In this document: positions 1-7,358 of the stretch, in pieces
How positions within the stretch are numbered: position 1 is the first letter of the stretch
Layout: every line of letters starts with the position of its first letter
DNA from: JAVXAG01 sp040307645
GTDB taxonomy: Bacteria; Bacillota; Clostridia; Peptostreptococcales; Anaerovoracaceae
Assembly: GCA_040307645.1 (NCBI GenBank)
Contig: JAWRJF010000058.1
Span: 1 to 33,949 of the forward strand
Direction of reading: 5' to 3'
DNA: 33,949 bases
Program-made: the position numbers and the translations under genes
The notes under the pieces: model-generated
Told to the model about the DNA's origin: nothing
Databases searched by the model: none
Seen by the model: only the letters and a program-made list of their open reading frames with translations

Positions 1-32
1 CCTTCCTTTGGTTTTTCTATACTCATATTATA
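1..32 (-). promoter_or_regulatory. Possible promoter and RBS of a minus-strand gene lying left of the window
   Basis: Read on the minus strand, a perfect TATAAT lies at 27-32 and a purine-rich AAAGGAAGG ribosome-binding-like sequence at 1-9. Together these look like the 5' region of a gene that starts beyond base 1. No convincing -35 box is visible 16-18 bases upstream of the TATAAT. The gene itself is outside the window, so this rests on the two short motifs only. Confidence 0.3.
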
Positions 33-90
33 CCACAAAAACCCTAATAAGTGTTGAAATTTCAGTGTTTATATTGATTTATTGCACAAG

Positions 91-127
91 AAAAAGTCCT
101 CGGATTCGTCGTGAACCCTCGGACTTT
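91..127 (-). terminator. Probable terminator of the permease gene
   Basis: Seven bases at 93-99 pair with 121-127 (AAAGTCC with GGACTTT). A 2x2 mismatch follows, then two more G-C pairs. On the minus strand the hairpin is followed by TTTTTCTT, which fits intrinsic termination after the permease stop codon at 185. The stem is imperfect, so the strength is uncertain. Confidence 0.45.
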
Positions 128-140
128 GTCTTCAGTCTGA

Positions 141-168
141 ACCTCTCGTTAATGAGAGGTTTTCTTTT
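141..168 (+). terminator. Short hairpin with plus-strand T tract
   Basis: ACCTCTC at 141-147 pairs perfectly with GAGAGGT at 154-160 around a 6-base loop, and TTTCTTTT follows on the plus strand. No plus-strand gene precedes it in the window. It may back up the 91-127 hairpin or serve a transcript entering from the left. On the minus strand it has no T tract after it. Confidence 0.4.
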
Positions 169-184
169 GTATGAAAGATTACAT

Positions 185-1483
185 TTAATTCAGGACTTTT
201 TGTTGTATCTTATCCTGCGGTCTTCCTAATAGCTTAGTTAATACCAGATATAATATAGCTGCAGCACCTATCCCTTGGGCGAAAGGTATGCCATAAGGTA
301 TAAATTTAATTACTCCGTAACCTGTTATCCATGAAATAATACCTATCCAATTAAATCCTTCATATATTTTGAAGTTTTCAGCTTTTCCTTTACCTACAAT
401 CCAATAGTCTGCTAATATAACTCCCATAGTTGGAAGCAAGGCATCTCCTAAGATATATAAAAAACTTTCGAAATGATCTGCCAAGCCAATCATAGCAAAT
501 ATTGTTCCAATTACACCTGATACCATGGTAGCGATTGCTCTTTTATTTTCTGCTAAGTTAAACATTAAAACTGCATTAATTCCTCCTGAGTATGCATTTG
601 TAGTATTAGTTGTCCATGTAGCTGAAATGAGGACTAGCATACCAAGAATTGGAATGCCTACTTCACAAAATACAAGTGTTATGTCATATTGCTGTGCCAC
701 TCTGGTCATTACAGCACCTAGTACTACCATCAGTACTCCTGCAGGCATTACACCTATGGAACTTGATAGAATTGTATCTTTTCTAGTTCTTTGATATCTT
801 GTTATATCAGCAGCTGCTAGGCATCCTGCTGCCATAAAGCTAACTGTCAAGACTATACCATCGATAAAGCTCATAGTAGGTGCATTATTATCAACGAAGA
901 GTTTATCCGTTCCGTACTTGTTTAAAGCCAGGATACAACCGATAATCGTTACTAGAAATAATGCAGGAACAGCGATTTTGTTTAACTTATCTAATGCATT
1001 AATTCCATATACTGCTGTAACTAGCATAATAGTTCCCCATATAATCATAGACAATATTGGGGAGATGTTGACATGAAAAAACCTGTCAATTAAATTTGAA
1101 AATGCATCCCCGCATACGCTTGTTTGAACTGCAAACCATCCAATCATAGAAATGAAAATCAATGTGCTTATTAAGTATCTTGCACCTTTTCGCCCAAATC
1201 CACCAATAGCTGTTATACATGTTGGTACCCCAAGGTCACTTCCCATAATACCCATTAATGAAAATAGTATAATAACGATTATGTAACCTACGATACCTGA
1301 TAAAATTGCGTTAGTTAAAGACATATTTTCTGCTAAAATTCCTCCAAGCAAAAGAGTTGGGACACAGATCATGATTCCTGCTTGGATTAAGGCCACATCA
1401 ACCCATCCTTTTCTTTCGTCAATGGGGACTTTTTCTAGAGTAGTAGTTTCTATGCTGCTACTTTTTTTCTTTTTTTCGTTCAT
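185..1483 (-). CDS. codB: Cytosine/nucleobase permease, NCS1 family (CodB type)
   Basis: A 432-residue membrane transporter with about 12 hydrophobic segments after a charged cytoplasmic N-terminus (residues 1-25, rich in K, S and T). The overall pattern matches the NCS1/CodB family of proton- or sodium-coupled cytosine and related nucleobase importers. Features include a GWFAVQ segment near residue 114, a conserved ADITRYQR region, a TWTTNTTNAYSGG region and a C-terminal GVILADYW segment; the last three align with E. coli CodB landmarks. The start is supported by AGGAGG five bases before ATG. It lies directly downstream of a PucR-type regulator on the same strand, so substrate-linked control is likely. 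Family assignment is firm. The exact substrate (cytosine, purine, allantoin or hydantoin) cannot be read from sequence. Confidence 0.85.
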   Translation of the reverse strand: MNEKKKKSSSIETTTLEKVPIDERKGWVDVALIQAGIMICVPTLLLGGILAENMSLTNAILSGIVGYIIVIILFSLMGIMGSDLGVPTCITAIGGFGRKGARYLISTLIFISMIGWFAVQTSVCGDAFSNLIDRFFHVNISPILSMIIWGTIMLVTAVYGINALDKLNKIAVPALFLVTIIGCILALNKYGTDKLFVDNNAPTMSFIDGIVLTVSFMAAGCLAAADITRYQRTRKDTILSSSIGVMPAGVLMVVLGAVMTRVAQQYDITLVFCEVGIPILGMLVLISATWTTNTTNAYSGGINAVLMFNLAENKRAIATMVSGVIGTIFAMIGLADHFESFLYILGDALLPTMGVILADYWIVGKGKAENFKIYEGFNWIGIISWITGYGVIKFIPYGIPFAQGIGAAAILYLVLTKLLGRPQDKIQQKVLN

Positions 1484-1543
1484 TTGAGCCTCCTAACTTT
1501 TTTTCAATTATATAGTTAGACGCCCCTCTCAAGCCCTATAATA

Positions 1544-1572
1544 ATTATAAAAAACTTTAATATTTTTTGAAA
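1544..1572 (-). promoter_or_regulatory. Candidate sigma-A promoter for the permease gene
   Basis: On the minus strand TTTCAA (1567-1572) and a perfect TATAAT (1544-1549) are separated by 17 bases. They lie about 60 bases upstream of the permease ATG, between it and the PucR gene. The -35 box is a poor match (3 of 6), as expected for an activator-dependent promoter, but the very AT-rich context makes chance matches common. Confidence 0.35.
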
Positions 1573-1596
1573 ATTTTACAATTTCACACTCTTTAG

Positions 1597-2748
1597 TTAA
1601 ATTTCCTCACCTATCAAAATTCTTAATTTTACCGCAATAGCCAGCGTTTCATAAAACTTCACATTGTCATTCTCCATATCCAATGCACTTTTTACTTTAT
1701 TGATTCTATATCTTATAGTATTTTCATGTTGATTCATTATAGACGCAGTTTCCTGATAATTTCCTGAATTTGCAACAAAAGTTTCCATGGTAAGCAATAT
1801 TTCTGATAAGTTTTCTGCAGAAACTTTTTCTCTAATAGAATTAACATATGCTTTATAAAAATCATGTGCTTCCTGACAATCCTTGATGGATACCAAAAGC
1901 TGAAGTACCGATAAAGGTTCATATGTTTGTTTTGTTATTTTCATAGTTTTTGCAGTTTCTAACGCTCTTCTGCCTTCTTCTAGAGCCTTCCTAATATCTT
2001 TTCTATTATAAATCCTGCTAAAACCTAAAACTGCGTTATCGATGAAGTCACTAATTTTACTGGAAGTAGCATCAGAATGATATTTTAGTTTTTTTATTTC
2101 ACTTTCACTAAGTATAAATATTATATTATTATTGCCTCTTACCATAATATCTTGTTTCTTATTTAGGTACATTGTGTCTAATTCTGTCTGTGTTATTAAT
2201 GATGATATCTCTCCATCTACACAAATAACTCTAACATACTGCTCTATATTAGGATTAATACTATAGAGAATTTCCATTCTCTCATTATTACTCTCAGACC
2301 CATAAATTATTTTATCTAGTTTTAAAGCATTAATTGCATTCAAATTATCTATTGTAATATATTTGTTTATTGCATCCATAATATGAGCATAGGGTATATC
2401 TTCTTTTGTTAACAAAACGGGGAAATCACTTTCCTTACATTTTTTTAATACCTCTTGATTTATTACATCTATACAATCATCTGATACAATAAACAACCCA
2501 CTACAATTGCCCTTAATTAATGTGTTAATGAATTTTTCAACATCTTCTTTCTTGGACCGAAACTGTTCTAAACATGATATAAAAAAGTCTCCCTCTTCTA
2601 CTATTTTATCATCTAAAATATTATCCCGAAAAGGACAGTCAAAAACTGAAACTCTTTTTACCTTTCTAAACAGTCCTTCTTCTCCCGCTAGTATTTCCAC
2701 ATTATTGAACAGATTGTTTTTTAATATCTCTTTTAATGATATATACAT
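1597..2748 (-). CDS. PucR-family transcriptional regulator
   Basis: A 383-residue regulator with the two-part PucR layout. The N-terminal PucR (purine-catabolism) domain covers about residues 1-125. A C-terminal PucR-type helix-turn-helix lies at about residues 320-375, with the signature in which an NSGNYQETA segment is followed by HENTIRYRINKVK. The middle section resembles the GGDEF-like domain often found in this family. Such proteins sense nucleobases, purine breakdown products or related nitrogen compounds and usually activate adjacent transport or catabolic genes. The permease lies 113 bases downstream on the same strand, making it the obvious target. GGAGG precedes the ATG by seven bases, and a TATAAT at 2790-2795 may be its own -10 box. 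The effector is unknown. Confidence 0.85.
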   Translation of the reverse strand: MYISLKEILKNNLFNNVEILAGEEGLFRKVKRVSVFDCPFRDNILDDKIVEEGDFFISCLEQFRSKKEDVEKFINTLIKGNCSGLFIVSDDCIDVINQEVLKKCKESDFPVLLTKEDIPYAHIMDAINKYITIDNLNAINALKLDKIIYGSESNNERMEILYSINPNIEQYVRVICVDGEISSLITQTELDTMYLNKKQDIMVRGNNNIIFILSESEIKKLKYHSDATSSKISDFIDNAVLGFSRIYNRKDIRKALEEGRRALETAKTMKITKQTYEPLSVLQLLVSIKDCQEAHDFYKAYVNSIREKVSAENLSEILLTMETFVANSGNYQETASIMNQHENTIRYRINKVKSALDMENDNVKFYETLAIAVKLRILIGEEI

Positions 2749-2895
2749 TGAAGATCCTCCAAAAAAATATTGTTCTAAGATTTAACTAAATTATACAGAT
2801 TTTGGGTTGATTAGTATTCTAATATTATCATATTTAGTGTGATTATTTTCATAAAATTCTCATATTCTATATGTTATTTTAAAATGATGAAAATC

Positions 2896-2924
2896 AAAAA
2901 AGCCCATCACGATATGATGAGCCC
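2896..2924 (-). terminator. Intrinsic terminator after the AbiEi-like gene
   Basis: On the minus strand a GGGCTCATCA arm pairs with TGATGGGCT around a 5-base loop, using some G-T pairs, and is followed at once by a run of T (2896-2901). It lies 10 bases beyond the stop codon of the AbiEi-like gene and separates that unit from the PucR gene. Confidence 0.7.
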
Positions 2925-2932
2925 AAAAAATT

Positions 2933-3607
2933 CTATAATACAACCTGTGAGGTTATATCTAATCTGTTTTTATTTCTACAATATTCTATAAAGTTCCTCG
3001 AAATCTGCATTTGTTTTCTATAAGGGCTGAGAAAATCTCCAACCTTTTGATAAAGGGATTCGATATTATATATTTCAAGATATTTTCTAAGGTTCATTTC
3101 CTCTAGGTATTGAATACCTTCAAGACAATAAATCAGTTCTTCAAACCCACCTGTCTTTTTCAGATCCCGGATGCTGTCGATAACGGTTCTTTCAAGATCT
3201 GTTACCCTAACTCCTGGGATATTCTGAGCCTCCACTATACCTTCATCCATCTTAGAGGAAACACATTTATAGGTCACATTGTCATATGTAAAATTATTAA
3301 ATATTCTTTCAGAAGAAACATAGACTTCATTTAAGATTTGTTTTGCCAGCCCGTAATACTCGAAGGCACTGTGGTGAGAAAGATATGCAGTTTCATTTAT
3401 GGCAGAAGCAATTTGGTATCTGTTTGCTGCCATCCTGCCTGTAGCTGGATTGACCACAGAATACATATTTTTTCTTATTCTCCTGACCTGATCACTTTTT
3501 TTTAAACTCCTAAGTTTATTATAAGCCATTTCTTCGCTTTTAGCTAGTTCCATGACCTCTTTAATTCCGAAAATCGGATACTTGGCCAGCTCATCTAATA
3601 CTTCCAT
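2933..3607 (-). CDS. AbiEi-type antitoxin-like transcriptional regulator, orphan
   Basis: A 224-residue protein resembling the AbiEi antitoxin family of type IV toxin-antitoxin systems. It has an N-terminal winged-helix segment (early residues around YPIFGIKEVMELAK and SLKKSDQVRRIRKNMY), then the characteristic YLSHHSAFEYYGL stretch and a VTDLERTVIDSI stretch typical of the family's central domain. The frame is open up to 3640, but AGGTGA sits just before the ATG at 3607, while the ATG at 3640 has no RBS, so 3607 is chosen. No AbiEii nucleotidyltransferase toxin is adjacent. The upstream neighbour (35 bases away) encodes a secreted protein and the gene ends in a terminator. It is therefore an orphan regulator of AbiEi type, or an antitoxin whose partner is lost or elsewhere. 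Confidence 0.7.
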   Translation of the reverse strand: MEVLDELAKYPIFGIKEVMELAKSEEMAYNKLRSLKKSDQVRRIRKNMYSVVNPATGRMAANRYQIASAINETAYLSHHSAFEYYGLAKQILNEVYVSSERIFNNFTYDNVTYKCVSSKMDEGIVEAQNIPGVRVTDLERTVIDSIRDLKKTGGFEELIYCLEGIQYLEEMNLRKYLEIYNIESLYQKVGDFLSPYRKQMQISRNFIEYCRNKNRLDITSQVVL

Positions 3608-3642
3608 CTTTCTCACCTCGTGTCTATCCTGTCTACCCATTG

Positions 3643-5304
3643 TTATTCTTTAGATATAATAACTTCTCCATTAAAGAAATATATCTTCTCTCCTTGAGGA
3701 ATGTAATCAGAGATACTCTCTATTACCTCCGGTGCCAATTCACTTGCCTCTTCTTTGTACTCTAAGCCAAAAGCGTAAAAACCATTGTAGTTATTCTCGC
3801 TTAAGGTAACATTTTCAAGAGGCTTATCACTAAACTTTGCAGGATCTGTAAAAAGCGCTATTTTAAGTGTATCGCTAGATAGATTAAAGGTTGTGTTCCT
3901 AATTGAAACATTTCCTGAATCCAGCTTCTTGTACACTCCAAAAGCATTTTTTCGTGAACTGGATGCAGTTATTATTGAATTGGATAAATCAAGGCCTGCA
4001 TCTGTTTCAACTTTAATACCTATTCCATTTCCTGGAGGCCTCTTGTTGTCATTAACTGAATTGATTTCAATATTTTTTATATTTAATACCCCTTTTGAAA
4101 CTAGAAGCGCGCAAGTGTCATATTCCGAAAAATCAGTCAGTGAACTAACTGTCCTACTGACCTTTTTATTGTTACCGTCAATAGTGACACTTCGCTTAAC
4201 TTCAATACAATTTTTAACTTCAAAAGAGTCCCCCAGTTTTATTTTCTCAATGCCGGTATCCTCTAAGGCCTGGTTTAATTCTTCCTCATTATTTACGACC
4301 TTAGAAACTGGCTCAGGTATAGAAATAGGTTCTATAATAACCGGCGTAGGGATTGGTTTTTCACCTACCAAAACGGTTTCACCAGGATTAATTACCACAT
4401 TTCTCCCATAATTATCAAGAACAGCGAAAGGTCCTTTTGCGTCACTTTCCACTGTAACCTGGACTAATGAATTTTCACCAAAAGCTACAGACACTCCCCT
4501 ATCCACTGCAAGAGCGCCTAAAACAACCTCTGCCTTTTTTTCATCTGCCACTATAATTTTTGCAGAGGTATTCAACCTCAGCTTTGCCGGTCCTACTAAA
4601 TTTACAGTGTCTACCTTTGAATCGGGCATCAAAGTAGTTTCACCCCCAGCTAAAGTTAATTCCCTGACTTGGCCATTAATTATAAGTGGGGCCTGTGCCT
4701 CCCCGACAAAAATCCTCTTGGCTTCGCCATTAAGGATAACTCTCCCTGTTTTTTCTGTGTTTTTTATATCAAAATCCAATGTTGGTAGTTTTATTTCTTT
4801 AAAGATAGCATTTACCGTTACGTCTGAGTAAGGTGCCTTAATAACAAAAGTTTTTTTATTTCGCAGGTCACCCTTTTCCCCTACGCTATAATTTAGAGCC
4901 TTAGTTTTATTAGAAAGGGTTACAGTTCTTAAGTCTAAAGACGTCAAAAGTTTATTTAGATTAGACTGTACTGAAGTTGTACCATTTTTGTCAGTAACCA
5001 GGACTTTTTTTGAAAGTTTTCGTTTACCAACTTTAGTAAAAATAGTTATGTTCCCTGTCTTCTTAGGATTAATTTTCCCAGTCTTAGAAATTGTAGCGTA
5101 GTTGGTATTGCTGACTCTAAACTCGGTGGCCTTCTTATTATTGACTGAATACTGATTACCTTGGACTAAAATTCCTCTTCCATTACTAATTATTACGGAA
5201 TTACCCGCCTTGCCAGCAAAAGCTACCGTTGATGATGAGAACAACATACTAAACATCACCACTATAACAAATACGCTGGTGTAAATACCTTTTTTTAATT
5301 TCAT
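3643..5304 (-). CDS. Secreted Ig-like and beta-helix-like surface protein
   Basis: A 553-residue exported protein of unknown function. The N-terminus is a clear signal peptide: MKLKKG, a hydrophobic core, and likely cleavage after VAFA near residue 30. Residues about 35-105 resemble a bacterial Ig-like (BIG2) fold, with the ATISKTGKINPKKTG pattern. The middle (about 130-310) is built of short beta-rich stretches. A proline-rich linker (PIPTPVIIEPISIPEP, about 328-343) leads to a C-terminal region (about 345-545) with short repeating strands around DGNNKKV, NIKNIEI and SIRNTTF, as in right-handed parallel beta-helix proteins. No LPXTG anchor or S-layer homology repeats are visible. It has its own promoter and probably forms one transcript with the AbiEi-like gene. 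Related proteins bind or process polysaccharide, but no catalytic residues can be assigned. Confidence 0.6.
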   Translation of the reverse strand: MKLKKGIYTSVFVIVVMFSMLFSSSTVAFAGKAGNSVIISNGRGILVQGNQYSVNNKKATEFRVSNTNYATISKTGKINPKKTGNITIFTKVGKRKLSKKVLVTDKNGTTSVQSNLNKLLTSLDLRTVTLSNKTKALNYSVGEKGDLRNKKTFVIKAPYSDVTVNAIFKEIKLPTLDFDIKNTEKTGRVILNGEAKRIFVGEAQAPLIINGQVRELTLAGGETTLMPDSKVDTVNLVGPAKLRLNTSAKIIVADEKKAEVVLGALAVDRGVSVAFGENSLVQVTVESDAKGPFAVLDNYGRNVVINPGETVLVGEKPIPTPVIIEPISIPEPVSKVVNNEEELNQALEDTGIEKIKLGDSFEVKNCIEVKRSVTIDGNNKKVSRTVSSLTDFSEYDTCALLVSKGVLNIKNIEINSVNDNKRPPGNGIGIKVETDAGLDLSNSIITASSSRKNAFGVYKKLDSGNVSIRNTTFNLSSDTLKIALFTDPAKFSDKPLENVTLSENNYNGFYAFGLEYKEEASELAPEVIESISDYIPQGEKIYFFNGEVIISKE

Positions 5305-5356
5305 AGTCTTTCTCTCTTTCCTAAAAATATTAAATTCGCTTTGCCACTCGAATTAT

Positions 5357-5385
5357 ATTATACATCTAGGAATTCTTTTAGTAAA
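5357..5385 (-). promoter_or_regulatory. Sigma-A-type promoter of the secreted-protein gene
   Basis: On the minus strand TTTACT (5380-5385, 4 of 6 to consensus) and TATAAT (5357-5362) are exactly 17 bases apart. They lie about 55 bases upstream of the ATG at 5304 and just after the large terminator at 5413-5505. This placement makes independent transcription of the secreted-protein gene likely. Confidence 0.55.
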
Positions 5386-5412
5386 TCAGAATATTCTATT
5401 TTTTTATTTAAA

Positions 5413-5505
5413 TAAAAAAAATAGAGCATATTCATTAATCCATATTTATGTGTATTATTGTGTATGTGTATGTGTGTGTTACGGAGGATTATGTGCCTAT
5501 GCTCT
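5413..5505 (-). terminator. Large hairpin terminator of the polysaccharide operon, with a TG-repeat loop
   Basis: The 314-base gap between the phosphosugar mutase and the secreted-protein gene holds this structure and the promoter at 5357-5385. AGAGCATA (5423-5430) pairs with TATGCTCT (5498-5505). After a 5-to-6-base internal loop, TAATCC (5436-5441) pairs with GGATTA (5486-5491). The loop carries an alternating TG-rich tract (about 5448-5480). On the minus strand the stem is followed by A and then eight T residues (5413-5422 on the map), as in an intrinsic terminator. It is about 115 bases after the last stop codon of the cluster. The rest of the gap is A/T-rich and otherwise featureless. 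Confidence 0.6.
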
Positions 5506-5618
5506 GAAAAATATTATACTATATTTTTTTTTGAAAAAAAAGAGAAAATTTTATATAATTACAAATATTTTTATTATTGATATATTGTTAATAATACACT
5601 AAAATCAAAAGACTATCC

Positions 5619-7304
5619 TCAATCCATAAGAAGCATATCTAACTCTTTACGAATTTTCTCTGTTTCAACCTCGGCCATCCCTCTATCCTCACCATATACG
5701 GTAATATAAATCTTAATCTTTGGTTCTGTCCCACTTGGCCTAACTATCACAGTATGCCCACCTTTAAGCTGGAATTTCAGCATATCCGACTTGGGCAGGC
5801 CATCAATGCCTGTACTATAATCTAACATCGAAACAATCTTATACTTCCCCAGAGACCGGGTTACTTGACGAAAACTATCCATTATACTTTGCATCTTTTC
5901 GAAACCGGCTGCTCCTTCAAAAGCATATGAATGTACTGTTTCCAAGCAATAACCGTGCTCTTCATAAATTTCCTCAAGTCTTTCTAATAGGCTGATTCCC
6001 CGTGACGCGTAGTAGCAAAACATTTCGCAGATGAGTAATGCTGCATTTACTGCATCCTTATCCCTAACATATGAACCTGTTAAATATCCATATGACTCTT
6101 CGAATCCGAAGATAAAAGAACGGGCTTTGCGCTTAGCTTCTAACTGACCTATCTGTTCACCTATATACTTGAAGCCAGTCAAGACATTCTTAGTCGTTAC
6201 ACCGTAGCTTGAAGCAATCTTCTGGCTTAAGTCAGTGGAGACAATAGTCTTTATCATAACCGGGTTTTTTGGCATCTTTCCATTGTTTATACGCTGGCTA
6301 CAGATATAGTCCAGAAGCAGCAGGCCTGTCTGGTTTCCTGTAAGCTGCACATATACGTAGTCATCATATTTAACTGCTATACCAACACGATCACAGTCAG
6401 GGTCAGTGGCCAAAAAAAGATCTGCATTGCAACGCCGTGCATACTCTATTCCAAGTTCCATTGCTTCACTGTTTTCAGGGTTAGGATATGGACATGTTGG
6501 GAAATTACCATCCGGCAGTTCCTGCTCTTTTACAACATGAACATTGATGAAACCTGTCTCACGCAATATTCTAGTCACCGGTTCCAGACCTGCACCGTTC
6601 AGCGGGCTATATACAATAGCAGCGTTCTTATTTATTATTTCGCCAAATAATACAGACTGCTTCTTAACTTGTCTCACATATTTTGTATAAACCTCTTCTG
6701 CGATATATGTAATTATTCCTGATGCTAGTCCTTCATCAAAATCGCAAGCTTTCACATCATTAAAGATATCCAGCTTTTCTATTTCTGCAAGAATATTATT
6801 GGATGCATCAGTGGTGATCTGGCAGCCGTCAGCTCCATATACTTTATAACCATTATATTTGCTTGGGTTATGAGATGCGGTTACCATTACACCTGCAGAA
6901 GTCCTTAATGAACGAATTGCATAAGAAACTGCAGGAACCGGCATCAGCTGTGGCCATATGTGTACGCGCACACCATTTGCAGCGAAAACCCCAGCTGTAA
7001 CTTTTGAAAAAACATCTGATTTAATGCGACTGTCATAACCGATGACAACAGATGGTTCATCGAAATTCTTTATAAGATAATCAGCAAGTCCCTGGGATGC
7101 CTTGGCAACGGTATAAACATTCATACGATTAGTTCCCGCACCTATAATCCCTCGAAGGCCTGCTGTACCAAAAGATAAATCCCCGTAGAAAGCATCTTCA
7201 ATAGCTATTTTATTATCAGCCATATCAAAAAGGTCAGCTTTCACATCATCATCAGTAACCTTTTCACACCATAATTGGTATTTTTCCATATATTTATTTT
7301 CCAT
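5619..7304 (-). CDS. pgcA: Phosphoglucomutase/phosphomannomutase (PgcA type)
   Basis: A 561-residue alpha-D-phosphohexomutase that interconverts glucose-6-P and glucose-1-P (or the mannose forms). All four family signatures are present and intact. They are the phosphoserine loop TASHNP (142-147, Ser144), the metal-binding DPDCDR (301-306), the sugar-binding FEESYGYL (401-408) and the phosphate-binding RPSGTEPK (522-529). The length matches the long PgcA subgroup (about 560-580 residues). It is the last gene of the cluster, downstream of pgi, with a hairpin between them. In context it feeds glucose-1-P to the nucleotidyltransferase at 9803-10711 for UDP-sugar synthesis. A perfect preference for glucose over mannose cannot be read from sequence. 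Confidence 0.9.
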   Translation of the reverse strand: MENKYMEKYQLWCEKVTDDDVKADLFDMADNKIAIEDAFYGDLSFGTAGLRGIIGAGTNRMNVYTVAKASQGLADYLIKNFDEPSVVIGYDSRIKSDVFSKVTAGVFAANGVRVHIWPQLMPVPAVSYAIRSLRTSAGVMVTASHNPSKYNGYKVYGADGCQITTDASNNILAEIEKLDIFNDVKACDFDEGLASGIITYIAEEVYTKYVRQVKKQSVLFGEIINKNAAIVYSPLNGAGLEPVTRILRETGFINVHVVKEQELPDGNFPTCPYPNPENSEAMELGIEYARRCNADLFLATDPDCDRVGIAVKYDDYVYVQLTGNQTGLLLLDYICSQRINNGKMPKNPVMIKTIVSTDLSQKIASSYGVTTKNVLTGFKYIGEQIGQLEAKRKARSFIFGFEESYGYLTGSYVRDKDAVNAALLICEMFCYYASRGISLLERLEEIYEEHGYCLETVHSYAFEGAAGFEKMQSIMDSFRQVTRSLGKYKIVSMLDYSTGIDGLPKSDMLKFQLKGGHTVIVRPSGTEPKIKIYITVYGEDRGMAEVETEKIRKELDMLLMD

Positions 7305-7326
7305 AATATCTTATCCTTATATCAAA

Positions 7327-7351
7327 ATAGGCCGAAATATCTCGGCCCTAT
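7327..7351. terminator. Intergenic hairpin between pgi and pgcA, possible partial terminator
   Basis: ATAGGCCGA (7327-7335) pairs with TCGGCCCTAT (7342-7351), with one bulged C and a 6-base loop. The minus strand continues with a short T stretch (TTTTGAT), the plus strand with AGTGTTTTT. It may reduce read-through into pgcA or stabilise the 3' end of the upstream mRNA. The T tract on the minus strand includes stem bases and is short, so it is not a certain terminator. Confidence 0.45.
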
Positions 7352-7358
7352 AGTGTTT

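Noticed and set aside
8..229. 73-codon plus-strand open frame at the window start
   Set aside because: It crosses two hairpins and the 3' end of the permease gene, and has no RBS or recognisable motif.
2933..3640. Complete AbiE toxin-antitoxin system
   Set aside because: Only the antitoxin-like half is present. The flanking genes are a secreted protein and, past a terminator, a PucR regulator; no nucleotidyltransferase toxin is seen on either strand.
5423..5505. Riboswitch or structured leader upstream of the secreted-protein gene
   Set aside because: The stem lies upstream of that gene's likely promoter (5357-5385), so it would not be in its transcript. It fits better as the terminator of the preceding operon.
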